Of a stretch of 64,000 bases of DNA, positions 25,701 to 37,700 are shown piece after piece. The position numbers and the translations under genes are program-made. The first letter of the stretch is position 1; each line of letters starts with the position of its first letter. This DNA comes from Conchocele bisecta (taxonomy: Eukaryota; Mollusca; Bivalvia; Lucinida; Thyasiridae): NCBI GenBank assembly GCA_029237695.1, contig CM055267.1, forward strand, positions 9,699,043 to 9,763,042, in the 5' to 3' direction. The notes under the pieces were generated by a model that made no database searches, was not told the DNA's origin, and saw only the letters and a list, made by a program, of their open reading frames with translations.

Positions 25701-28700
25701 CGATTTTATTTTGCGTTTGAACGAATTTTTTTTCGTTTGAACGATTATTTTTGCGTTTGAACGAATCTGTTTTCGTTTGAACGATTTTATTATGCGTTTG
25801 AACGATTTTATTTTTCGTTAGAACGAAATTTCCCAATTTTAATATATTTTTGTTTTCACTCATGTCCCTTTACAGCCACCGTACACAACGGAGTGTGAAC
25901 ATACTTTATCAAGATGAACGCCAAAGCGAGAAGCATGACATTCTGCACGAGGCCGATGGCGGTCGTGAAGCCCTTAATACTGGCCTTGATCTCGTTGTTT
26001 ATGTCCGTCTTCACCTGCTTGTACGACTTGGACTGGACCATCGTGTAGTTGTAGTGGTAGTCGATCGTCACTTCGAAATAGAACAAGTCCTTGGCGCTCT
26101 GCAGCGCCCGCTTCACCGCTGTAAACACAGCAGTAGCATATTTCAGCAACATTGCAAAGTATACTTATCTTGCTAAGCACACTTTGAGGGAGCATTTTTC
26201 AATTTAATGATAATTGTATTATACTGAATTTATTACATTATAATAATTATGCATACATCAAATATATGGAGTCGCTAGTTCTATATGAAATAATGCATTT
26301 CGGGAAAAATAAATGATTACTCCCTCATAGTGCACTTTGTTACATAATTATGATTTGCACTTTTGGTGAAATAGGCTACAGGTCACAAGAAACATAAAAT
26401 TAACTTTCACAGTTTAATAACACAACTTCTATTATATGTATAATACACTCGTGTAATAAATAATGGAAATGAGACTACAGAAAACATGTTACGTGGTCAG
26501 TACCGGTGAAATACATGGAGAATTCTTATGCAAATCTAACAGTTGTGTTGATTATGATACTTATTAAACTCGCCGACTCATTTAGCAAGAAACTCGGCCA
26601 AGTATCGTTAAAAAAAGAATCGTTTCTTATGAAATCAATAAACTCGTTTAATAAATATCATTTTAAATCATCGATCGTCTATGAAATTAACACGTATGTA
26701 AGATCCTCTATGAAATTAACACGCAGTAGTCCCGGAAGCGCACCCAGTGTTTTGTAAAGTGATAAATAATGGCAATACAAACAAATGGTTGAAATTCCAT
26801 CTACACTTGAAATTACAATCCAAATCGCAAGTTATGCGAGTGGACATATCTATACATTTTATGCGAAGCATGTACCGTACTCATTTTTTTTTTCATTCCA
26901 ATTTTAAAATTCATATTAACACATCCATTACATAATTATCGCTATTTTATCTTTTTTCTTCTCAAAAAGTATATGTTGTGACAGCTCATTTGAACCGTCT
27001 CGTCCAATAATGGGTCACAAATATACTTCTGTGTTTATTAAGAAATTATTGTTTTTCATGGGAAAATGTGAAGCCTCAGCATGTAATGGGCTAAGTGCAG
27101 AAATTACCTACGTGTCTGTATAGTGTATAGTACCAACTATGAGGTCCGTTATTATGTCGGCAATGAGACTGATGTGTCTGCATAGTACCAAATATGAGGT
27201 CCAATATTATGTCGGTAATGAGACTTATGTGTCTGTATAGTACCATATATATGTGCCTGTATAGTACCAAATATGAGGTCCGTTATTATGTCGGTAATGA
27301 GACTTATGTGTCTGTATAGTACCAAATATAATGTCCGATAGTATGTCGGTAATGCGACTTATGTGTTTGTATAGTACCAAATATATGTGGCTGTATAGTA
27401 CCAAATATGAGGTCCGATATTATGTCGGTAATTGGACTTATGTGTCTGTATAGTACCAACTGTAAGGTCAGATATTATGCCAGTAATGAGATTTATGTGT
27501 CTGTATATCACCAAATATGAGGTCCGATGTTATGTTGGTAAAGAGACTTACTAGTATGTGTCTGTATATCACCAACTATGGGGTCCGATATTATGTCGGT
27601 AATGACTCTTACCTGTTTGTATATCACCAAATATGAAGTCCGTTATTATTTCGGTAATGAAACTTACGTGTTTGTATAGTACCAACTATGAATGAGACTT
27701 ACGTGTTTGTATAGTACCAACTATGAATGAAAATTACGTGTCTGTATAGTACCAACTATGAATGAGACTTACGTGTTTGTATAGTACCAAATATGAATGA
27801 GACTTACGTGTCTGTATAGTACCAACTATGAATGAGACTTACGTGTTTGTATAGTACCAAATATGAATGAGACTTACGTGTTTGTATAGTACCAAATATG
27901 AATGAGACTTACACCAAATATGAATGAAACTTACGTGTTTGTATAGTACCAAATATGAATGAAACTTATGTGTCTGTATAGTACCAACTATGAATGAACT
28001 TACGTGTCTGTATAGTACCAACTATGAATGAGACTTACGTGTTTGTATAGTACCAAATATGAATGAGACTTACGTGTATGTATAGTACCAACTATGAATG
28101 AGACTTACGTGTTTGTATAGTACCAAATATGAATGAGACTTACGTGTCTGTATAGTACCAACTATGAATGAGACTTACGTGTTTGTATAGTACCAAATAT
28201 GAATAAGACTTACGTGTCTGTATAGTACCAACTATGAATGAGACTTACGTGTTTGCATAGTACCAAATATGAATGAGACTTACGTGTCTGTATAGTACCA
28301 ACTATGAATGAGACTTACGTGTTTGTATAGTACTAAATATGAATGAAACTTACGTGTCTGTATAGTACCAAATATGAATGAGACTTACGTGTCTGTATAG
28401 TACCAAATATGAATGAGACTTACGTGTCTTTATAGTACTAAATATGAATGAAACTTACGTGTCTGTATAGTACCAAATATGAATGAGACATACGTGTCTT
28501 TATAGTACTAAATATGAATGAAACTTACGTGTTTGTATAGTACCAACTATGAATGAGACTTACGTGTCTGTATAGTACCAAATATGAATGAAACTTACGT
28601 GTCTGTATAGTACCAACTATAAATGAGACTTACGTGTCTGTATAGTACCAAATATGAATGAGACTTACGTGTCTGTATATTACCAACTATGAATGAAACT

Positions 28701-31700
28701 TACGTGTCTGTATAGTACTAAATATGAATGAAACTTACGTGTCTGTATAGTACCAAATATGAATGAAACGTACGTGTCTGTATAGTACTAAATATGAATG
28801 AAACTTACGTGTCTGTATAGTACCAAATAAGTACCAAATATGAATGAGACTTACATGTCTGTATAGAACCGAATATGAATGAAACTTACGTGTCTGCATA
28901 GTACCAAATATGAGGTCCGTTATTATGTCGGTAATGATGCACAGCAGCTCCCCGACTGAAACACAACAAAGTACCACGTGTGACGGCAGTATGCATGTCT
29001 GGCACAGGAACATGAAGGCTTTGTATAACGACCACTGTTCACCAACCCCCGGTTACACCAGAGCTGGGTGAACAATAGAGGGTTATAAGGAGACAGTGTT
29101 ATAGGCTCTCGAGCTTTCTTCTGAATCCTTTTCACATTTCCAATTATTGTAACGTGTACTACATTTGAAACCATGATACTGTATGTGTCAAAATATGAAT
29201 AAAATATTGTTTAAACTAATAGAGGGTTATACAGTCGAACCTCCCCAAACGGCCACCTCTCTACAACAACAGCCGCTATTTTATTTGTCATCTATTGTTG
29301 CTTTTGCCTTCTTTCTCAATAAAAACATGTTTTGACAGCACTTTAGAATCATTTCCATTTGAAATGATTCTAAAATGTTGCCAAAGCATGTTATTGATGA
29401 GAATTATCGAACAAAATAAATAAACAGCGGACGACAAAATTTTATTCAACATTAACCTTCCTACAACAGCCTATTGACAGCACTTTAGAATCATTTCCAT
29501 TTTAAATGATTCTAAAATGTTGCCAAAGCATGTTATTGATGAGAATTATCGAACAAAATAAATAAACAGCGGACGACAAAATTTTATTCAGCATTAACCT
29601 CCCTACAACAGCCTACTCTCGACAATAGCCACTTTTGCGTCTTCCCATGGGTGGCTGTTGTAGAGAGGTTGCACTGTACATGTTTGCTCATGTCATGCGG
29701 AATATATGTATAGCTACGACGCTTCAAAACACATCAATGACAAGAGCTATTTGAAATTACACAATATACTGAACCGCAAAAGAAAGCTTACACTTTTTAA
29801 ATTCCAAATTACAATCAAAAGATATATATCCGACAAACAAATCAGGAGATATGGAAAATGTATACAATGAAGAGCTTCAAGTGTCATCTCGTCAGGAAAC
29901 CGGTGCATTTTTCGATGTGAAACGTTTTACGCCGGTGCGGGAGAGCATCACCAGTGACAACATATGAGAGACACCATGGAATGTTGTACCTTCGGACATC
30001 TGCGTAATATGTTTTCAAAATTTATTATCCGTAAATGACGTCAAAATTATATTCCGCATGCACTCTGAAAATTTTGTCAACTTTTGACTTTATTTTTAAA
30101 AATATTGTTAATTTTGTAAACGTATTTAATGAAATTACGCAGATGTCCGAAGGTACAAAACCACATGGCGTGTCTGAGATGCCCAACTCACTTCTGACAA
30201 TATTGCAGAGATGGCCGAGTAAGCCCGGAGCCCAGCAGACAAACCATCCAAGGAAAGCCCCCAGCGCGTCCCTAGACAACATGGGGGTGTTCTGGTAAAC
30301 ATCACATGTGGCTGCCACCGGAGAAATGGGGCTAATGGAATTTCTGACCAGCGTAGCTCCTGATCAGATGGCACATTGCTGTTAGCCTGGGCCCGGTTGC
30401 TCAAAGCTTCTGTTAGCTTAACAGACTGTTAAATCCTTAGCATTGCTAAGGATTTAACAGTCTGTTAAGCTAAGAGAGGTTTTGAGCAACCGGGCCCTGA
30501 TATCGATCTTGTCGCTTGTGGCGAACATACACATCCTGATAAGACTGTGCGGATGCACAGGCTGATAATGATCTACACTGGTCGAAAAACCCATAAGCCC
30601 AATTTCTCCAGTCACAGCTACATTTTGAATATGAAATTACATTGTGGGTGAACCATTCGATCTGTGATGTGATATCTCATAAAATATATTTTCAAATTTT
30701 ACGATATTTTTCGTAACTAACGTCGATAATTGCTTTAGTGTTCAGAGCAAATGCGCAGTTCCTATTAACATTTCGTTAACTTCCGACGTCAAGTACAGAA
30801 AATATTACAGTTTCTGTAAATATTGTAATACATGTATATATGTGTTGGTAATAGTGTTTAAACGATTTCCATAGATTATTTACTTTGTCTTGCAATTGTG
30901 TCTTACGCATGCTGTCGTTTTCTGTAACAAAAGTAGTATTTAAGGTACACGGCGATCGTGTTGAAAACGTGTTCACCATTGTTTAGGTGTCTGACATTTC
31001 CATGTAAATAGCCCGGCCTGTCTGTTCCACATTTTGCTGCAGACGAACTTTTGGCCATTAAACACATTAAATCTAAAAAATATTTAAAAGTAAGTACTTT
31101 TTCATCATTAACAAAAAAGTGACCCTCCCCAAAAAAATGTATTTGATGAAATTCCATCAAATATTGATTTTATTGCGAAAAAAACATTTTCCTATGGGAA
31201 TTTAACATGGGGAGTCAATTTCTAATTTTTTTCGTTTTTTGATCCTTTAGGATAAAAAAAACGAAACGATTTGGAAATTGACTCCGAAACCTGGCGAGAT
31301 AGCTTGAACATGATGTAACTAAGAAAACAAGTTAGATTTTGAAAATCGGTCCACAAATAAAAAAATATTTAAAAAAAATGAAATCAAATCGCAATGAAAT
31401 CAATATTTGATGGAATTTCATCAAATAATATTTTTTGGGGAGGGTTACTTTTTTGTTATTGATGAAAAAGTACTAATTTTAAATATTTTTAGATTTAATG
31501 TGTTTAATAGCCAAAAGTTCGTCGACAGCAAAACGTGGAACAGACGGTATGAATGTACGGCAGCTTAAAAGGGACATGCGAAATTCTTTTTCTATGTCGT
31601 TCCCACGCCACGACATAGCATCTCGTTACCACGAGTTAGCAATGTCGTTCTCACGAGATAGCATCTCGTTACCACGACTTAGCTATGTCGTTCCCACGAC

Positions 31701-34700
31701 ATAGCATCTCGTTCCCTCGAGATAGCATCTCGTTCCCACGAGATAGGATCTCGTTCCCACGAGATAGGATCTCGTTACCACGAGTTAGCTATGTCGTTCC
31801 CACGAGATAGAATCTCGTTACCACGACATAGCATCTCGTTCCCACAAGATAGGATCTCGTTACCACGAGTTAGCTATGTCGTTCCCATGAGATAGCAGCT
31901 CGTTACCACGACATAGCATCTCGTTCCCACGACATAGGTAGCCAATGAAAATGTGGCATAATTACCGCCATTTTTTGTCTTTCAGCCATAGTTGAATATA
32001 GTCCGGCAGCCAAAGGCCGATTTGGGGCTTTACCTTATTTTTAATTTAAAAAACATGTTTTTTTTATTACTGACTTTGCATGTCCAGGCCTTCTAGTTTT
32101 GAAATCCAACTGATGACAAGCTGTCACCCTTGATCGTTTTAAGAAATTTGCACAAATCCAAGATGGCTGTCAAATAGATATAGTGTGCCATATAGTTGCA
32201 TTAACATGAGGAAATTCAGCAATTTAAGAGCGTAAACTGGGTGTATTTGACATAGTGATGAAAATTGGCAACGTTAACATTCAATTACTTAACTGCACTA
32301 TGGGAAAAATCCAAGATGGCTGCAAAATGTGACCATTTGACGTAATTTCACTAGTTCGTCACAACAAAGAGTATGCTTTTTATAATCTTGGGTTTATTGA
32401 AACAATGAATGTTTATTTTTGTAACTTTACTGTGAAATTGAATAATAGTCTAAATAGCAGAACTGCAAAAATGGCCGCCGATTATAAATATATTACATTA
32501 TACGTGCAATCCTATCTCTACATAAGAAAACATATATAATTGCACTCAGACCATATATCAGAGGAAATGTGCATACGAATATTGTATTTAGATACACAAT
32601 GATTTTAGTACCTTAGGTACGCAATTAGATCATTGTTTCAACAGCATTAGCTCAAAATGGCCGCCAACTATGTTGATAGTATTGTAGCAATTAGCTTATA
32701 TAATTGCACTCGTATGTAATATCTAAGAATGTAATTATACCAAATACTGGTATTAAGTCAAGATGATCATTTATTTTCTTAACTTAATATACACCATTAG
32801 ACAACGTTCAATAACAGAAGTCTAAATATGGGCGCCGGATAATAATATAGTGCATTCTACTAGTTAATCTTATACTTATAAATAGTACACTTGGTTATAT
32901 ACGTTGGCTTATTCAGTTTATTTTGGAAAGCCTTCTTGTCTTGCCATTCCACATCAACATTCATGCTGACAATATTCTGACACCAAAGTATGTAATTATA
33001 ACTTATATAGTTGGCGTTGGCAAGAATATGTAGGGTGGAACTTTACAGTAAACATTAATGACTTCCTAATTTGAATGAATGCAAGAGGTTTTCTTTCATA
33101 CCATTGCTTCCAAACGCTTCAATGCTCAACAAGTTCACTGTGAAATCACGCGAATTGGCTAACCTGGCTAGTACAAATGGAGAACACATACATATATATC
33201 CACGGTCCCATTAGCGTTATTCCCATAGCAACTAAGGACTCCCACTGATATTATTACATTCTGGCAAGTTATTTTTTCTGCGAAAGGTACATACTTTCCA
33301 CTAAAGGACGGACTGTACAAGGTGATTTATGACAACCTTTTAATATCACTTATCATTTGGTAAGCTGCAAGTAATTGATATATATTCAGATTGTTATTGA
33401 TTATGTAGAGCAAATTGTATTTGTATGATGAGATAATGTAATATTTCTATAACATACTTGTTTTCAATGACAATTCGGAATTCAACGTCTGACATGTATG
33501 TGCAATTGATTTGATTACATACAACTCAATATGGAGTGCATGCATATGACATGTTAACATACGTAAATGCTGAACAAAGAACTCAAATGTAATCACAAAT
33601 TCAATAATTCTGAGAAAAACACTGAGATAACGTCGAATAAATATTATAGTGTGGACACAACTAATACACATTGGAATGATATATACGACAGTCATTCCAG
33701 TTGAGCCACTACTAAATCACGGTAACAATAACTGTTATAGTAATTGCAGACTACAATACACATAGTACACACCAATATATACAACACGACAGCATTCATA
33801 TGGGTAAACGAGGCTGGAGTGACGTACCGAGGAAGATATACGTATGGGTAAGCGAGACTTGAGTGACGTACTGGGGAATATATACGTATGGGTATAAGCG
33901 AGGCTTGAGTGACGTACCGGGGAAGATATACGTATGGGTAAGCGAGGCTTGATTGACGTACCGGGGAATATATACGTATGGGTAAGGGACGCTGGAGTGA
34001 CGTACCGGGGAAGATATACGTATGGGTAAGGGAGGCTGGAATGACATACCGGGGATGATATACGTATGGGTAAGCGAGGCTGGAGTGACGTACCGGGGAA
34101 GATATACGTATGGGTAAGCGAGGCTTGAGTGATGTACCGGAGAAGATATGAGTAGTATATAGGGAGTCAAAATGATACCACCTAACGGTGGTATCATTTC
34201 TCCACCCTATATACTACTCCACCACCCCCCGAAAAATCAAAAATTGGTTAACGAGGAAATTGTCTCCCACCAACCACGAAAAATCAAAAATTGGTGTCAT
34301 AAATACATCATGTTGTTTTCACGTCCAATTGAACAGATAAATTTAATAGGTTATAATAAAATATTATAACAAAATGAATAATAAAATACACAACGAATTG
34401 GACGTTTGTAATGACTTGGATGAAGCATTTTACGCTGTTGTTTCTACAGTATTAAAACACGTAAAATGACAATACTATGTGGTATCGAATACATGAAATA
34501 TCAGCGTAATTTATTACGCTGCGATAAAAACGTTGCATTTACAATATTAAACCGGCAATTATGTCGCCGGTATAAGTATCAAATTTATGTAATGAAGCGA
34601 CTAAATAGGATCGGAGAAACACTACCGAAACATTATCAAACTAATTTTATAAAACAGTTTAAAATCAAAGATTCGTTGACGGATATGCGTTTCTACGATA

Positions 34701-37700
34701 TCACTTTTAACGAAGAAATTGGAAAATTATTAGAAGAAATTGAAAATTATTGAACAGAACTAATTTATGTTATAATCACACCAAGCAGACGACAATGTTC
34801 CAATTACACGTGTTATGAACATGTAAATTAGGTGTCCTACCTTACACGTATATTAAGTGTCCATTTTATAGAGAGATTACACGATTACGTCTTCCAGGAT
34901 GAAACATAAACACACTGTAATAGTAGTATAGAGGTGGTATCATTTTGACTCCCTCTATACTACTGTAATATATACTACACACACGTGGGTGTGTATTACA
35001 CAACCCGCTATCGATATTCCGGAAGTATTTCTTACATTCTTATTGGTTGTCATGTTTTTTATTTTTCTAATTTTACTTTTTAATAATTTAGAACGTTATA
35101 ACCTATATTATTAAATAAAAAATGAACTTGTTATATATAAAACAAATAAAAATAAACGAGTAAATATTTGGTATTGCACAACACGGTTTTAGCTTAATAT
35201 ATGTAAAATTAACAACAATAATTTGTCTGGGGGGACGCCCCTGGATAAAAATGAGCGCTCAGTGCTTCCGTGCAGACACTTCCAAGGTTGCCTAGAATTT
35301 CGACACTGATTCCTAGATCAGCTGATAGATGGGGTGTACTGTACGGGTAGCTATTACACCCGGCTAGCCATGAGATGAGAAAGAGAAAGAGAAACGAACA
35401 AAAAAAGATGGCTAGCCGTGGGCCCAGAAGGGTTTTGCTGGCGCGGGTTCGAGCCTCGGTTAAACATTTTTTTTTTAATTATTAATAATTTTATTAATTA
35501 ATTCTTTAGAATTATCAAAATTATTAATAATTAATTATTTTTTAAAACCACATTTGTAGGGATAGAAATAAATAGATAAAAATGTTTAGCTCCAACCGCG
35601 GCGCGAACCCACGACCCTCGTCTCTATAGATTATCGCCTTAACCACACGACCACGAAGGCTGTTATGATAAACATTACCTAGTGTTGTACAATTATCAAT
35701 TACACGGGTTATGAACCATGCGTAAATTGATAGCCAAGGTAAACAGAGCCGAGTGTATCAATTACACAGACGGTGTGTACAGTGTAATACTCGACTGAAT
35801 TTGTAATTCTCAGTGAAAAACACATGTTGTATAGGTATGTAAATTTGTTTACTGCATCAATATAATTTTGAAAAAATTAGGAAAATTATAAAATTAAGAA
35901 ATTTTTTTTTTTTTAAAAATTATTTTATAATGGTGCTGTAACATTTCCTCCGACTTTATTTCCAAGTTTTACCCTAAATTTATCCCAATCAGTACACTCA
36001 ATTTTGGGCATGGTGGCGCGCGCCTTGATCCTTATATCATTTTTTAATTCTTCATATCTCCCCATTTCTTCCACCACGGATTCAAACTCTAAATTTGATA
36101 TTTTCTTATCGGCCAACGCTTTGGACACCATAACGTCGATGCTATTTTTCTTAGACCTAGCGAGAACGGATATTCTATCATGTTTTCTACTTTTTTTCTC
36201 GAGTTTTCCACCCACCGCCCTAATTACCATACAAAGTGTTCCAGATAAAACGGTAATTCCACTCAAAACCCCTGCAAGTGGAACCATTACAATTGTAGAT
36301 AGCGTTGCAGCAGTCCCAGCCCCACACAACACAGAAACACTTGCCAGAACCGTACTAGATGCTTCAGCTATGTTTGCCGCGCGCTTATATTTGTTAGCGT
36401 GTCTTTTTCTATTTGCACATTCTCTAACTAAAATATCCTGCATAGCGACGATATTATTCAACCTAAAATCTGAACTTCTTTCGTTAATTGGATATAGTGT
36501 TGGTGGAGGGGTATTGACAATTGGATACAGTGTTGGTGGAGTGGTATTGAGAGTTGGATATGGTGATTCGTTCATAGTTAAATTTATTTCAATATATTAG
36601 TATTTACAACAATAAGTTCAATTAACAATGAGACAATAGTGGAAGAACTCTCTGAGTCACCGATTTTCGTAACAAAGTTAATAACACTACCTTTGGAAAG
36701 TCTAATTCGATCATTACCGCGAACGAAACAATCGTCGAACTATCTCCAGAGATTTTAGTGACTCCAACCCCCCGTTCTTCCCCATCTACTACAATATTTA
36801 TCGCGACCGCGCCCACAGGTTTACCATTAGCATTAACGAGCAGACCGCCATTTGGATAACTTCACCTGCAGCTGTCATAGTGTATCCCCCATATTTATTA
36901 CTCGCTTTGGCACCGAACGAATATTCATAGTGCCCCACAACCAATGGGCCCCGCTTCTCAGCCCAAACTGTTATGACACGTTTTGGTGTTTTCATTGTTT
37001 TCACTATTCCGGCAAGCGCCCTGTTTGCGTTATATGCCTCAGTACGAATCTCATAAGAGGCCTCCTCAAGAGCTTTGGTCGCGGCTATACGATCATGTTT
37101 CAGTTTATCAGAAACTTCGGTTATTTTTTCATCTAGAAATTCGGTTAAGTGTCGCTTTTCTGCTGAGAGAGTCCTGCTGCGCAACGCATCATAAGCCTCC
37201 GTAATGGTCGCCTGGTGGCCTTCTAAGGCTTTATCAATACCCGACCGGGCCTCTTTTTGAAATTCGGTTATTTTTTCATCTAGTTCGGTAAGTGTCGCTT
37301 CTCTGTTGATAGAGTCCTCTAAGAGCAACACCCTATAAGCTTCCGTAATATCCGCCTGGTGGTCTTCTAGGGCTTTCTCAATACCCGTTCGGACTCCATC
37401 AAGATCAAACCGGGTCTCTTTTTTAAATTCGGTTATTTTTTCGTATATGTCAGTAAGTGCCGCTTCTCTGTTGAGAGAGTACTCTGAGCGTAACGCCCCA
37501 TAAGCCTCCGCAATAGCTTCTTTGTGGTCTTCTCGGACCCCCTCAACCCCCGATCTGGTCTCTTTCAGAAATTCGGCTATTTTACCGTCTAGTTCGGTAA
37601 GTGTCGCTTCTTTACTATGAGAGTTCTCTAAGCGCAACGCATCATAAGCCTCCGCAATGGCCTCCTCAAGGTTCGACTGGTGGTCTTCTCGGACTTTATC

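Larger units (their letters stand above)
34151..34964. repeat. Nested 814-bp sub-element bounded by the Polinton terminus
   Basis: At 34922-34964 there is a third, shorter copy of the terminal palindrome (agtagtatagagg ... cctctatactact). It faces the left terminus, so 34151-34964 looks like a small element with 32-bp inverted ends differing at two positions. It contains the left TIR and two small reading frames. Confidence 0.6.
34754..35924. other. AT-rich Polinton left arm without protein genes
   Basis: Contains the internal terminal-palindrome copy (34922-34964), an AT-rich stretch (35020-35220) and two facing tRNA-like boxes described separately. No credible protein frame. Confidence 0.5.

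Noticed and set aside
24349..25863. Arg/Asn/Phe-rich frames (RLNDFFLRLNE) near 24349-24588 and 25603-25863
   Set aside because: Translations of the cgttcaaacgaaa arms of the foldback at 24249-25882, not genes.
27106..28937. CRISPR-like array
   Set aside because: Repeats are contiguous with no unique spacers, in eukaryotic intron DNA, and the unit matches the neighbouring exon end. It is a minisatellite.
30192..30291. GPCR sixth helix (GAFxxCWxPG resembling LPA receptors)
   Set aside because: The similarity covers only about ten residues. The exon's overhang joins exactly with the next DCST exon, and no other GPCR helix is nearby on this strand.
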